DNA of 64,000 nt from contig CAMATH010000012.1 in assembly GCA_945860955.1 (NCBI GenBank), positions 1-64,000 on the forward strand. The letters run 5' to 3'. The stretch is from Planctomicrobium piriforme. Its GTDB lineage: Bacteria > Planctomycetota > Planctomycetia > Planctomycetales > Planctomycetaceae. Both the position numbers and the translations under genes were made by a program. A model generated the notes under the pieces. That model saw only the letters and a program-made list of their open reading frames with translations, searched no databases and was not told the origin of the DNA. Each line of letters opens with the position of its first letter. Within the stretch, counting starts at the first letter, position 1. Of the stretch, positions 8,687 through 18,275 are shown in pieces.

Positions 8687-9568
8687 TCACTCCGGCGTCG
8701 CCACCGGTTCCGGACGCTCGGCTTCCACCCCGGCGTTCCCGTCGTCAGTGGGCTTCTCGCCGGGCGTCGGTTCCGCTTCGGCGGGCGGAGTCGATTCCGG
8801 CGTCGGTTTGATTTCCGGCTTAGGCTCTACGGGTTCGGTACCTCCCTCGCCGTGCGACACTTCCGCCCCATCGGGATTGGGAACTTCCGTCGGCACGGGA
8901 AGCTCCGGCAATTGGTCCGTCTTGGGCTGGGGTTCCCGGATCGATTCGAGCATCGCGACGATTTCGTCTTCATCATACAGCTCTTCCGGGAGCATGATCA
9001 TGATCAACACCGCGCCCGATTTCAGCGGGACCAGTCCCATCACCTGCTTCATTTTCTGTCCATTCTGGTCCAACGTGTTGAACTGGAATGGAACCTTTTC
9101 GCCGTCGATGTCGACTTCACGTGTTTCGGAATTCGTCGCGGCCCCTCCCTGCATCCCCATCTGCATTCGCATCTGGTCCAGCATCCGCTTGCGGGACTGT
9201 TCGTCGTTCGCGTTAAAACCGGCACGGTTCTGCATGACGATCAGCACCCCGCGCGGATCGTCCTTCCGCGCGTAGTTCGACATCTTCATGCCGAACATTT
9301 CCATCGTCATCGAGGTTTTCGGCTCGTAACTTTCGGGAATGTCGATCGAGACGATCTGCTCGGTCATCTCCTGAACTTGCACCGGGTTCGTGGTCATCGA
9401 ATTCTGGACCTGGCGGGCGGCGTACCAGGTGAATGCGATCGCGCCGCCGCAGCACAGCAGCAACATCCCTCCTCCGACCGTCAGCATCACCAGCACGACT
9501 TTGGTAGTGGTCGACATGCCGGTCTTTTTCGGCAGGGAACTGTCAATATCGTCTTGAGGATGCGACAT
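8687..9568 (-). CDS. Membrane-anchored protein of unknown function with acidic proline-rich tail
   Basis: This 293-residue protein begins with a short cytoplasmic part (to about residue 22) and one strong membrane helix at about 22-48 (VVLVMLTVGGGMLLLCCGGA). A Met-rich globular domain follows at about 55-215, with VSIDIPESYEP near its start and GAVLIMIMLPEELYDEDEIV near its end. The last 80 residues are Pro/Glu/Thr-rich and probably disordered. No enzyme motif is seen. The layout, a single anchor with an exported domain, resembles other planctomycete envelope proteins, but the family is not recognised. It lies 91 bases downstream of hpt on the same strand and may be co-transcribed with it. 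Confidence 0.75.
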   Translation of the reverse strand: MSHPQDDIDSSLPKKTGMSTTTKVVLVMLTVGGGMLLLCCGGAIAFTWYAARQVQNSMTTNPVQVQEMTEQIVSIDIPESYEPKTSMTMEMFGMKMSNYARKDDPRGVLIVMQNRAGFNANDEQSRKRMLDQMRMQMGMQGGAATNSETREVDIDGEKVPFQFNTLDQNGQKMKQVMGLVPLKSGAVLIMIMLPEELYDEDEIVAMLESIREPQPKTDQLPELPVPTEVPNPDGAEVSHGEGGTEPVEPKPEIKPTPESTPPAEAEPTPGEKPTDDGNAGVEAERPEPVATPE

Positions 9569-9659
9569 CGGGGCTTCTTTCGGAGTCCGGGAGGATGAGG
9601 GGCGGTGTCAATTCGCCGCGGCGAACGGTTTATTGAGCTGCCGGGGTATGAACGTGAAT

Positions 9660-10223
9660 TCAGGTGGTGTGGTTCACAGAACCTGGCTGGTCTGTCAGGG
9701 CGGCGGTCGCGTCGGACGCGTCGAGGACCGCGATCATCGGCAACTGGCGATAGGCTCCATTGTAGTCGAGTCCGAAACCAACAACGAACAGGTCGGGAAT
9801 CTCGAACAGAAATTCGTCGGGAGCCGCCCCGTCGACGCTGCGTGACCGTTTCCACAATAGGGCGGCGGTCCGCACGCTGGCGGCCCCCCAACCCTCGGCG
9901 AGCGATTTTACTTTTGTCAGCGTCTGTCCAGTGTCAAAAATGTCGTCAATGAGCAGCACGTGCCGGCCCGCGACCGCCGGTTGGGCCTGCCGATCGACCC
10001 ACAACTCACCCGGCGAAGTGGTGGCGTGCCGATAGCTCGACGTGCGGATGGTTTCGAACTGGATCGGAATTTTGACCTGCCGAATGAGGTCGGCCAGAAA
10101 GACCACTCCGCCGTTGAGCAGCGCCACGAGTGTCAGGGGTCGGCCGGCGTATTCGCGGTCGATCCGCCGGGCGAATTTCGTGATTCCTTCGCGCAACTGG
10201 TCTTCGGAAATAAGGGTCTGCAT
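9660..10223 (-). CDS. hpt: Hypoxanthine phosphoribosyltransferase
   Basis: The ATG at 10223 gives 187 residues, the usual size; an upstream in-frame start would add a tail with no family match. The PRPP-binding loop LLIDDIFDTGQTL, the early substrate loop LLNGGVVFLADLIR and the late purine-binding part FVVGFGLDY all fit HPRT. The enzyme salvages hypoxanthine and guanine into IMP and GMP in the cytoplasm using PRPP. The PRPP synthase gene lies in the same window at 27385 but is not linked. The SSS transporter gene is divergent and 151 bases away. The C-terminus after the purine loop is about 25 residues longer than the core needs. Confidence 0.92.
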   Translation of the reverse strand: MQTLISEDQLREGITKFARRIDREYAGRPLTLVALLNGGVVFLADLIRQVKIPIQFETIRTSSYRHATTSPGELWVDRQAQPAVAGRHVLLIDDIFDTGQTLTKVKSLAEGWGAASVRTAALLWKRSRSVDGAAPDEFLFEIPDLFVVGFGLDYNGAYRQLPMIAVLDASDATAALTDQPGSVNHTT

Positions 10224-10374
10224 GACGGCACGTTCGACGGAATCGTTACAACAGGAACCAGAGAGGAGCATATCCCGCGGTACTCCCCCTGCCAAACGGC
10301 CAAGCCGCTTTCCCGCCGGGGGGGAACCGCGTTAACATCAGCCGATTCCGATTCCTTCGTCTGGAGACTGAAGC

Positions 10375-11976
10375 GTGACCTTTCTACTGGCCGCCAGTGA
10401 AGCAGTTTCCCGACAGGTCGGCCTGCACCCGCTCGACTACGCGATGGTGCTGGCCTATTTGATCGCGACAGCGGCGATTGTTGTCTGGTCAGCCCGCCGA
10501 CAGACGGGAACCGACACGTTTTTTCTGGGCAACCGCCGAATGCCGTGGCTCGCCGTCGGGCTGAGCATCATGGCCACGCTGCTCTCGTCGATCACCTATC
10601 TGGGGCTGACCGGGGAGATGATCAAGAACGGGGCGAGCGTGTTCAGCATGTACCTGGCGTGGCCGCTGGCGATGATGGTGGTCGTGCCGTTGTTCATCCC
10701 GTTTTATATGCGGTTGCGGTTGACCAGTGCCTACGGCTACCTCGAACAGCGATTCAATCGGTCGGCACGAATCGTGGGGAGTACGCTGTTCCTATTGCTG
10801 CGGCTCGGCTGGATTTCGATGGTGATGTACACCGGGTCGCTGGCGCTGGCGAGCATGGCGGGCTGGAACATTTATTGCGTGATCGTGATTCTGGGACTGG
10901 CGGCGACACTGTACGCGTTTTATGGCGGTTTCGAAGCGGTCATCTGGACCGATGTGTTGCAGGCGATCATGCTGTTCGGCGGGGCGTTTGTGATCGTCGC
11001 GTTCATTTGGTGGACGACAGGCGAGGGGCCGCTCGGCTGGTGGGAAACGGCGGGAACCGTCGCGAAAGATCACACCCGACCGCCGTTGTTCAGTCTCGAC
11101 CCGCGGGTGCGCATGACGATCGGAACCGTGATGATCAACGCGTTCTTCTGGCAAATCTGCACACACGCTTCGGATCAGGTGGTCTTGCAGCGGTATTCGT
11201 CGACTCCAACGGTCAAAGCCGCATTGCAGAGCTATCTCGTCAACATGGCGTCGGCATTGGCGATTGGCGTTCTGTTGGGACTCTCGGGGTTGGCGCTCTT
11301 GCACTACTACACCAAGCGTCCCGAGAGGCTCGCTCCCGACATGACCGCCCGGTCGATGGGAGACAAGCTGATGCCGTTTTTCTATTCGCACGAACTCCCG
11401 ATCGGATTCGCCGGCCTGATTCTCGCCAACTTTTTGTGCGACGCGATGCAGACGCTGGTCGCGGGGGTGAACAGCATCGCCGCCGTCGCCACGACCGATC
11501 TGGTGATGGTCGATCCGGCGGCGGGTGAACGTCGGCAATTGCGAATCGCACGCTGGCTGACCGTGGCTCTGGGGACAGTCTGCATGGGCTTTGCCCTTGG
11601 GATCTCGTATGTTTCGCAGGAATTCGAGATGAACATCGTGGACCTGATGCCAAAAGCGTTCAATCTCTTCCTGGGACCACTGGCAGCGCTGTTCTTCATC
11701 GGGATGTTCATCCCACGGGCGACGGCGCGGTCGGCTTTGACGGCGGTCGGTGTCGCCATCGTCGTATCGGTCATCTGGAGCTACTGGAAACCGCTCACCC
11801 GGTCCGATTACGACCTCTCCCCGAATTGGGCGATCGCGCTCCCGTGCCTCACCGGCGTCCTGCTCGCCGGTCTGTTGTCCCTGGTCATCGAACGGGGTGG
11901 CGACCACGCCGGCCGACAGTTCACCTGGGCCGCAGTGATGAGGCGTGATGTGGATCCAGACGACCGGCCGCTGTGA
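10375..11976 (+). CDS. Sodium:solute symporter (SSS family)
   Basis: This 533-residue polytopic protein has about 13 predicted membrane helices. The first helix region (YAMVLAYLIATAAIVVWSARR), the segment TFFLGNRRMPWLAVGLSIMA and SYISL-like core glycines match the SSS family, which includes SglT, PutP and the planctomycete sialic-acid/sugar types. The family couples inward sodium flux to uptake of sugars, amino acids or similar solutes. The start is a GTG at 10375. The substrate cannot be read from the sequence, and no catabolic genes adjoin it. The gene is divergent from hpt. Confidence 0.88.
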   Translation: MTFLLAASEAVSRQVGLHPLDYAMVLAYLIATAAIVVWSARRQTGTDTFFLGNRRMPWLAVGLSIMATLLSSITYLGLTGEMIKNGASVFSMYLAWPLAMMVVVPLFIPFYMRLRLTSAYGYLEQRFNRSARIVGSTLFLLLRLGWISMVMYTGSLALASMAGWNIYCVIVILGLAATLYAFYGGFEAVIWTDVLQAIMLFGGAFVIVAFIWWTTGEGPLGWWETAGTVAKDHTRPPLFSLDPRVRMTIGTVMINAFFWQICTHASDQVVLQRYSSTPTVKAALQSYLVNMASALAIGVLLGLSGLALLHYYTKRPERLAPDMTARSMGDKLMPFFYSHELPIGFAGLILANFLCDAMQTLVAGVNSIAAVATTDLVMVDPAAGERRQLRIARWLTVALGTVCMGFALGISYVSQEFEMNIVDLMPKAFNLFLGPLAALFFIGMFIPRATARSALTAVGVAIVVSVIWSYWKPLTRSDYDLSPNWAIALPCLTGVLLAGLLSLVIERGGDHAGRQFTWAAVMRRDVDPDDRPL

Positions 11977-12153
11977 TATTTCGAGGGGCTGTGCAGCGCG
12001 CGCCCGAAAACAAGTCGTCCGCTCGCCATGTCCGGTCTCTCTGGCACCCGAAAAATGGTGGAGCGTGTCCCGTTTCCGCTACAGGCTCCGCACTGTTGGT
12101 GTCTTTGGTTGTATTCGCGGGTACGAGGCTCGATTATGTGGGCTGGCGTTCCC

Positions 12154-14541
12154 ATGAACCGTCTCCTGATCGGGTTCCCCTCCATCATGTCGCGCTGTTT
12201 CAGCCTTCTCGCGGGCGTGCTGTTCCTGATGATTCCGACACTTGTTGCCGCTCAGGGAGACACCGCGAAGTCCCCCGACGATGCTGCAGTGATCGAACGC
12301 CTCTCGGCGGCGATCCGCCACGAATTGGGGCAGAAGCAGCTTCCCGGGTTTTCGATCGCGGTGGTTGATGGCGAGCGAGTGGTTTGGGCCGAGGGGTTTG
12401 GATTCCAAGACGCGGCGAAGAAGATCCCGGCGACCGCCGACACAATCTACCGGGTCGGTTCGGTTTCCAAGCTGTTCACCGACATGGCGATCATGCAGCA
12501 GGTTGAACAGGGACAACTCGATCTCGATCTCCCCGTGACCAAATACCTTCACGGATTCCAACCGGGGAATCCGTTCGAAACTCCTATCACATTACGGCAA
12601 TTGATGTCGCACCGCTCTGGACTGGTTCGGGAATCTCCCGTGGGACATTACTTCGATCCGACGGAACCAACGTTGGCCGCCACGGTCGACAGTCTCAATG
12701 CGACCACGCTCGTGTATCCGCCCACGACACGAACCAAGTACTCGAACGCGGGAATCGCAGTCCTGGGGGAAGTGCTGGAGAAACACCTGGGCCAGAGTTA
12801 CTCGCAACAGATCGACGCGACGCTGCTCAAACCGCTGGGGATGAACCAGAGCAGTTTCGTGCTGACTCGGGAAGTCGAGTCGCGGTTGGCGGCGGGCTGG
12901 ATGTGGACCTACGACGGCCAGCGGTTCATCGCTCCCAAATTCGCGCTCGGGACCGCGCCCGCCGGCAATATGTACTCCAGCGTCCGCGATCTCTCGCTGT
13001 TCCTGTCGTGTCTCTTTCGTGACGGAAAAACGAACACGGGAGCGATTCTGAAACCGGAAACACTCCGGACGATGATGACTCCTCTGCCCGACGCCGATGG
13101 CCGTCCGCAGGGGTTTGGACTGGGCTTCCATGTGCAGTCGCTCGATGGACACACCAAGATCGGGCACGGGGGGGCGGTGTATGGCTTTGCGACACAGGTG
13201 GAAGCGCTCCCCGAAAAAAAGCTGGGAGTGGCGGCCGTCGCGGCGCTGGACGGAAGCAACGGCGTTGTCGCCCGGCTGGCGAATTACGCATTGCGTCTGA
13301 TGCTCGCTCAAAAGGAGGGAAAGCCATTGCCCGCCTATCCGGTGACGCAACCTGTCCCCGCCGAGCGCGTGCGGGAATTCGTCGGTGACTATCGGCTCGA
13401 CCGGCAAGTCTTGAAAGTGACCGAATTGGCCGGGCGTCTTTACCTGCATGACGGAACGTTTCGATACGAGGTCCGCGCGTCGGCCGACGACGGAACTCTC
13501 ATCATCGACGATGTGGAGGGGTTTGGAGCGAAGGTCGCCTTGAACGACGCGGGGGGACTATCGTTTGGTGGACGGGACTTCGCGCGGTTGCCCGACGTGC
13601 CACCCGCCGACTGCCCGGAAGAACTGCGTGGCCTCATTGGCGAATATGGCTGGGATCACAATGTCCTGTACATTCACGAAGAGCGTGGCCAACTTTGGGC
13701 GCTGATCGAATGGTTTTACGATTATCCGCTTACGAAACTCTCGGAGAATGTCTTCGCCTTCCCCGATTATGGCCTGTATCACGGGGAGAAACTGATTTTT
13801 ACCCGTGACGCGCACGGCTCGGGGACGCGGGTTGTGGCGGCGGAGGTCGAATTTGTGAGGCGAGAAACGGGAACGCGCGACGGCGAGACGTTTCGAATCA
13901 ACCCCTTGCGGCCGATTGACGAACTGCGCGCTGCCGCCTTGGCAGCTGTTCCCCCGGTCGAAGCGGGCGAATTTCGCGAGTCGGAACTGGTGGAGCTGAC
14001 GTCACTCGACCCGACAATTCGGCTCGACATTCGCTATGCGTCGACAGACAACTTCACCGGGGCGGTGTTCTACAAACAGCCCCGCGCCTTTTTGCAGCGT
14101 CCCGCCGCCGAGGCGGTGGTCCGCGCGCACCGACGGCTCAAAGAACGGGGGCTCGGGTTGCTGATTCACGACGGTTATCGACCGTGGCACGTCACCAAGA
14201 TGTTCTGGGAGGCGACTCCGCCCGCGCTCCGTCACTTTGTCGCCAACCCGGCGAACGGCTCCCGGCATAACCGGGGCTGCGCGGTGGATCTCACGCTCTA
14301 CGACCTGGCGACCGGAGAGCCGATTCCCATGGTCTCGGGCTATGATGAATTCTCAACCCGCGCGTATCCGATGTACCCCGGCGGGACGTCCCGGCAGCAG
14401 TGGCATCGCGACTTGTTACGGCGGACAATGGAAGCCGAGGGGTTCGCGGTGTATGAGTTCGAATGGTGGCACTTCGATCACCGCGACTGGAAGAGCTACC
14501 GGATTGGCAACCGGACGTTTGAGGAGTTAGGAGAACGGTAG
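12154..14541 (+). CDS. Exported serine hydrolase (beta-lactamase-like) fused to VanX-type D-Ala-D-Ala dipeptidase
   Basis: The protein has 795 residues from ATG 12154; ATG 12187 would give a shorter and equally good signal peptide (LLAGVLFLMIPTLVAAQ). The first catalytic domain is a class C beta-lactamase/DD-peptidase fold with S103-V-S-K106, Y196-S-N198 and H338-G-G. A middle region of beta strands (about 400-600) matches the C-terminal extension of such hydrolases. The last about 190 residues form an M15D peptidase: the zinc and catalytic set S703-R-H705 to D712 (SxHxxGxAxD) and E770-W-W-H773. VanX-type enzymes cut D-Ala-D-Ala dipeptide. All key residues of both domains are present. The joint role is probably periplasmic turnover of peptidoglycan stem peptides, which is an inference. 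A SUMF1-domain gene follows. Confidence 0.88.
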   Translation: MNRLLIGFPSIMSRCFSLLAGVLFLMIPTLVAAQGDTAKSPDDAAVIERLSAAIRHELGQKQLPGFSIAVVDGERVVWAEGFGFQDAAKKIPATADTIYRVGSVSKLFTDMAIMQQVEQGQLDLDLPVTKYLHGFQPGNPFETPITLRQLMSHRSGLVRESPVGHYFDPTEPTLAATVDSLNATTLVYPPTTRTKYSNAGIAVLGEVLEKHLGQSYSQQIDATLLKPLGMNQSSFVLTREVESRLAAGWMWTYDGQRFIAPKFALGTAPAGNMYSSVRDLSLFLSCLFRDGKTNTGAILKPETLRTMMTPLPDADGRPQGFGLGFHVQSLDGHTKIGHGGAVYGFATQVEALPEKKLGVAAVAALDGSNGVVARLANYALRLMLAQKEGKPLPAYPVTQPVPAERVREFVGDYRLDRQVLKVTELAGRLYLHDGTFRYEVRASADDGTLIIDDVEGFGAKVALNDAGGLSFGGRDFARLPDVPPADCPEELRGLIGEYGWDHNVLYIHEERGQLWALIEWFYDYPLTKLSENVFAFPDYGLYHGEKLIFTRDAHGSGTRVVAAEVEFVRRETGTRDGETFRINPLRPIDELRAAALAAVPPVEAGEFRESELVELTSLDPTIRLDIRYASTDNFTGAVFYKQPRAFLQRPAAEAVVRAHRRLKERGLGLLIHDGYRPWHVTKMFWEATPPALRHFVANPANGSRHNRGCAVDLTLYDLATGEPIPMVSGYDEFSTRAYPMYPGGTSRQQWHRDLLRRTMEAEGFAVYEFEWWHFDHRDWKSYRIGNRTFEELGER

Positions 14542-14737
14542 AAACGAAGGATGAACCAGAGCCGTTGCAACCCTTCAAGCAAGCCGTCCGTCGCGAAAAG
14601 AATTCGACGCCACACGGTCTCGGCGAGTAATATAGACAAGCCGGCGACCTCACGATCCACCGATGCGTTACGATTCGCATGCGAAACGCCGTTCGTCTCG
14701 GTGTCCCGAGATTGCCCACGGAATTCCGAGGACTTCC

Positions 14738-15721
14738 ATGACTCGCCTGATTCGACTCTTATTCATCGTTGGGATTCTGTTCGCCGGCGATAGGGCGTTC
14801 GCGCAAAATTCCCTGACCGATGACCCTCTGCGGAAAAACGCCCTGCCGGCTGGTCAGCGCGCGAATACGTTAAAGATGGAGTTCGCGCTGATTCCTGCTG
14901 GATCGTTTAACATGGGATCGCCCAAAAACGAAGCCGGCCGAATGGAATGCGAATTGCAGCACGGGGTGCGCATTTCGAGGGACTTCCACTTGGGGGTTTA
15001 CGAGGTGACCCAGGAGCAATTCGAGGCGGTGCTAGGGCGAAATCCGAGCAATTTATCGAATACCCGCGGCATCACAATTGAGGTCGACGGGAAGCCAACC
15101 AAGAAAATCCCGGTGGAACAGGTCAGTTGGTTCGATGCGATCGAGTTCTTGAATGAAATGAGCGCTCGAGACAGTGTGCCACCGCATTATCGAGTGGCGA
15201 ATATCGAACGGAACAGCGATCGTTCGATCAAGTCGGCGACGGTGACCGTTTTGGGGGGCAACGGCTATCGGTTGCCGACCGAAGCGGAGTGGGAATACGC
15301 CTGCCGCGCGGGAACGAATACGCCATTTCATTTTGGAACGAAACTCAGCGGCTTCGAGGCGAACGTGTGGGAGCAATCCCCGAACGGCGGCGCCGCGGGA
15401 CGGCCTATTATTCGATGTATATCGGTCGTCGGGAGTTACGCGACCGACAAGAACGCGTTCGGCCTGTTCGACATGCACGGCAACGTAAAAGAGTGGTGTG
15501 GTGACTGGTACGACGATAGGACTTACGCCCAGTCGTCGCGGACGGATCCGACTGGCCCTTCCGAGGGCTCGGCCCGAGTGTTCCGGGGCGGGAGTTGGGG
15601 CTCTTCCGATTGGTGCTGCCGATCGGCGTACCGCAACTGGCGGTTGCCCGATTTCCGGGACAAACACCTGGGCTTCCGCGTGGCCTGGAGCCCGACTGGC
15701 ACCGGTGAGCGGAGCCCGTAG
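14738..15721 (+). CDS. Exported SUMF1 / formylglycine-generating-enzyme-like domain protein
   Basis: The ATG at 14738 has GAGGA just upstream and opens a signal peptide (LLFIVGILFAGDRAFAQ), 327 residues in total. The FGE-sulfatase fold is clear: IPAGSFNMGS, YEVTQEQFEAVLG, PVEQVSWFDAIEF, YRLPTEAEWEYACRAG, DMHGNVKEWCGDWY and FRGGSWG near the end. True FGEs carry a pair of active-site Cys after RGGS (FLCxxxYC type). Here the stretch reads SSDWCC, so the pair is not in its usual place and real sulfatase activation is doubtful. Such proteins are abundant and exported in planctomycetes, with mostly unknown roles. It is the last gene before a convergent operon. Confidence 0.85.
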   Translation: MTRLIRLLFIVGILFAGDRAFAQNSLTDDPLRKNALPAGQRANTLKMEFALIPAGSFNMGSPKNEAGRMECELQHGVRISRDFHLGVYEVTQEQFEAVLGRNPSNLSNTRGITIEVDGKPTKKIPVEQVSWFDAIEFLNEMSARDSVPPHYRVANIERNSDRSIKSATVTVLGGNGYRLPTEAEWEYACRAGTNTPFHFGTKLSGFEANVWEQSPNGGAAGRPIIRCISVVGSYATDKNAFGLFDMHGNVKEWCGDWYDDRTYAQSSRTDPTGPSEGSARVFRGGSWGSSDWCCRSAYRNWRLPDFRDKHLGFRVAWSPTGTGERSP

Positions 15722-16120
15722 CGGAGGGCGGTCTTGGAGTGCGGGGCCTTGTCCCCGCCATTCCTTCATCCGACATCGACAATCAGAAGGCAACGACGAC
15801 GTTCGGCCGAGCCTCTTGATCGACAGTTGCGTTGTCTCTGAACTCAACCAAGCACCGGATCTTCCGTGAACTTTGGTGTAGACATCAAGCCACGGTAAGC
15901 CGCGACCTGTTTTCGTGTGCCACCTCGGCAGTAAGTTCACTCTGCCTGCCGCGAGGTATTGTGAGGAAGAACGAAAAGCGGGGATTCATCCCCGGCACTC
16001 CACATTTGGAGTGCCTCCGATGGATCGGAGCTTTTTGTTCTGCCTCCGACGACTCCCGGCTTTCCGAGGGGACAATGCGGTATGTATCTCGCGGTGACGC
16101 GGCTCACCGTCCCCGGTTCC
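15722..16120. other. Convergent intergenic region with hairpins at both sides
   Basis: No supported gene is present in these 399 bases. A 6-bp GC stem at 15741-15758 (loop CCTTGT), followed by a pyrimidine-rich stretch, stands 20 bases after the SUMF1-like stop and may be its terminator. A second pair of hairpins near 15979-16015 is oriented to end the minus-strand operon and is listed separately. The plus-strand open frame covering 15832-16182 has no family features and runs into the cysteine desulfurase gene antisense. Confidence 0.5.
15970..16015 (-). terminator. Double hairpin, likely terminator of the moa/desulfurase operon
   Basis: Read on the minus strand, a perfect 9-bp stem (arms 15994-16002 and 16007-16015, loop of 4) is followed at once by a 6-bp stem (15979-15994) and then CTTTTCGTTCTT. 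It lies about 105 bases past the desulfurase stop, so it is the best candidate end of the transcript. Confidence 0.55.
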
Positions 16121-17281
16121 TCACCCACCAGTCAGTTGAGAAAACGCCTCCAGCGTCTCATCAATCTCTTGATGGGTGGTGAACGGACCAACCGAGAGGC
16201 GCAGGGTGCCACCCATGGAAAAAGTCCCGAGGGCGCGATGCGCCCCGGGAGCGCAGTGCAGGCCAGCCCGGGTTTCGATGCCGAAGCTCTGGTCGAGAAT
16301 GGCGGCGAGGTCGTGTGCGTCGTAACCGTCGACCGAGACGCTCAACACGCCGACCCGGTCGTGATCGAGCGGCGCGCCCCACAATGTCACGCCCGGTAGC
16401 CGCCGTAGCCCTTCCCCCAGTCGACGGATCAACTCCAGCTCGTGGTCATGCAGCTCGGCGGGCGTTCGCTTCAACACCCAACTGACCCCCGCCTCCAGTC
16501 CACACAATCCCGGAGCGTTGTGATTCCCCGATTCATATTTGTCGGGCAGCGAGGTTGGCTGACGATCGTCTTCGCTGGCACTTCCCGTCCCCCCCTGACG
16601 GATCGAACGCAACGGATCCTCCAGGCCGGGACAAATGTAAAGCACGCCGGTCCCCAATGGTCCCAGCAGTCCTTTGTGCCCCGAACAGGCCAGAAGATCG
16701 ATCGGGAGCTGACGGAGATCAATGGCCACATGGCCGGCGGACTGCGCGGCATCGGCCAGAACGAGTGCCCCCGCCTCCCGCGCGACGGTCGCCAGGTCAG
16801 AGATCGGCAGAATCGCCCCGCTGACATTGGACGCGTGCGAAAAAACTGCCAGCCGAGTTTGCTGCTGTGTCAGCGTTCGGCGAAAAGAGTCGACCGTTAC
16901 CGTTCCATCACACGTCGCGGGGACAATCTCGACATCCAGACCGAACCGATCCTGCATATCGCGCAAGGGGCGCACCACCGAGTTGTGTTCCAGTTGGGTT
17001 GTCACCACCCGGTCCCCCGGTTTCAACAGCCCGTGCAGTGCCAGATTCAATACGTCGGTGCCGTTGAAGCCGAAGACGATCCGCTCGGGACTGTCGGCGC
17101 GAAACAGCTCCGCCAGGCGAGCCCGGCAACGCGCGACCGTCGCCGACGCCGCGACCGAACTGCCATACCCGCCCCGACCGACCGCCGCCCCCACGGTGCG
17201 CTGATAGCGGTCAACCGCGTCGTAAACCGCGTCGGGCTTGGGAAAGCTGGTGGCGGCGTTGTCGAGATAGATGCGGGTCAC
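16121..17281 (-). CDS. Cysteine desulfurase family protein (class V aminotransferase fold)
   Basis: The GTG at 17281 lies 4 bases after the moaA stop and makes the protein start at the conserved IYLDNAATSFPKP, giving 386 residues. Upstream residues in this frame would lie inside moaA. The PLP enzyme features are present: TQLEHNSVVRPL, ADAAQSAGH with the PLP Asp, and the Schiff-base Lys in SGHKGLLGP. The catalytic Cys is probably the one in GLHCAPGAHRALGT. The closest named relatives appear to be the NifS/SufS-like 'cysteine desulfurase family protein' group. It closes the moa block, so a role in supplying sulfur for the MoaD thiocarboxylate is plausible but inferred. In E. coli, IscS does this job. 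Confidence 0.85.
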   Translation of the reverse strand: MTRIYLDNAATSFPKPDAVYDAVDRYQRTVGAAVGRGGYGSSVAASATVARCRARLAELFRADSPERIVFGFNGTDVLNLALHGLLKPGDRVVTTQLEHNSVVRPLRDMQDRFGLDVEIVPATCDGTVTVDSFRRTLTQQQTRLAVFSHASNVSGAILPISDLATVAREAGALVLADAAQSAGHVAIDLRQLPIDLLACSGHKGLLGPLGTGVLYICPGLEDPLRSIRQGGTGSASEDDRQPTSLPDKYESGNHNAPGLCGLEAGVSWVLKRTPAELHDHELELIRRLGEGLRRLPGVTLWGAPLDHDRVGVLSVSVDGYDAHDLAAILDQSFGIETRAGLHCAPGAHRALGTFSMGGTLRLSVGPFTTHQEIDETLEAFSQLTGG

Positions 17282-17285
17282 GCGG

Positions 17286-18275
17286 TCATCCGCCGATCGA
17301 GTGCATCGGCCGGTCGGGCTGCACAAACCGGGCCGTGTTGATTTCGTGCCCCTCTTTCTTGACGGCGATGCTCTCACGAATCGCCCGGGCGATCTCGGCG
17401 TCGGCCGCGTTGTCCCGCAGCATCGCCTTCACATCGGTCTCCTCAAGACTGAAGAGACAGTTCCGCAATTTCCCATCCGCGGTGATCCGGAACCGATCGC
17501 AACTCATACAGAACGGTTCACTCACCGAGGCGATGATGCCAATGCGACCCACGCCGTCGACGAACTGAAACTCCGACGCGGGAGCGTGTGGATCCTGTTC
17601 ACTCATCGGAACGAGCGGCATGATCTCGCGCGTCAGAATCTCAAGAATCTCATGCTTGAACAGCACCTTGTCCCGACCCCAGTTGTTGTCGGCATCGAGC
17701 GGCATGAACTCAATGAAACGGATCTCGACCCCGGTCTCCCGTGCGAATCGACCGAACGGGGCGACTTCGTCTTCTGTCAGTCCCCGGACCGCGACCGCAT
17801 TCACCTTCACCGGGTCAAACCCCACCCGCTGCGCCGACTGGATCCCTTCGATCACCTTCTCGTACCCGGTCCGCCGGGTGATCTTCTCGAACTTCACCGG
17901 GTCGAGCGCGTCGAGGCTGACGTTGATACGGCGCAGGCCGGCGTCGAACAACTCCTGCGCCTGCTCGGCGAGCAAAATGCCATTCGTCGTCAGGCCAATG
18001 TCTTCGATTTCAGGAATCGCCGCCAGTTTTTCGACGAGTCGGTGCAAATCCCGCCTCACGAGCGGCTCCCCTCCCGTAAGTCGGATCTTTCGCAAACCCA
18101 GCGGGACGGAGATCCGCACGAACCGTTCAATCTCTTCGAACGTCAGCAGCTCCCGCCGATTCATGAACTGTACATTGTCGGCGGGCATGCAGTAGAAACA
18201 GCGGATGTTGCAGCGATCGGTGACGCTGATCCGCAGATTCGTATGCACGCGGCCGAAACTGTCGAGGAGGGGCAT
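17286..18275 (-). CDS. moaA: GTP 3',8-cyclase MoaA
   Basis: This 329-residue radical SAM enzyme catalyses the first step of molybdenum cofactor synthesis, GTP to 3',8-cyclo-7,8-dihydro-GTP. The N-terminal cluster motif is CNIRCFYC (CxxxCxxC), followed by RLTGGEPLVRRDL. The C-terminal second cluster is CMSC with a further Cys in KLRNC, about 14 residues later. The protein ends in Gly-Gly (HSIGG), the conserved MoaA tail needed for activity in the family. moaE lies upstream across a purine-rich spacer, and the desulfurase gene follows after 4 bases. MoaC, which carries out the next step, is not in the window. Confidence 0.96.
   Translation of the reverse strand: MPLLDSFGRVHTNLRISVTDRCNIRCFYCMPADNVQFMNRRELLTFEEIERFVRISVPLGLRKIRLTGGEPLVRRDLHRLVEKLAAIPEIEDIGLTTNGILLAEQAQELFDAGLRRINVSLDALDPVKFEKITRRTGYEKVIEGIQSAQRVGFDPVKVNAVAVRGLTEDEVAPFGRFARETGVEIRFIEFMPLDADNNWGRDKVLFKHEILEILTREIMPLVPMSEQDPHAPASEFQFVDGVGRIGIIASVSEPFCMSCDRFRITADGKLRNCLFSLEETDVKAMLRDNAADAEIARAIRESIAVKKEGHEINTARFVQPDRPMHSIGG

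Noticed and set aside
10792-11907. 371-codon minus-strand frame opposite the sodium symporter
   Set aside because: Charged shadow of a membrane protein gene.
14738-15721. Reading the SUMF1-domain protein as the formylglycine-generating enzyme for the sulfatase at 33562
   Set aside because: The Cys pair of true FGEs is not in place, and this protein is exported behind a signal peptide; such domains are common in planctomycetes without that role.
15832-16182. 116-codon plus-strand frame between SUMF1-like and desulfurase genes
   Set aside because: It runs antisense into the desulfurase gene and crosses the terminator hairpins.
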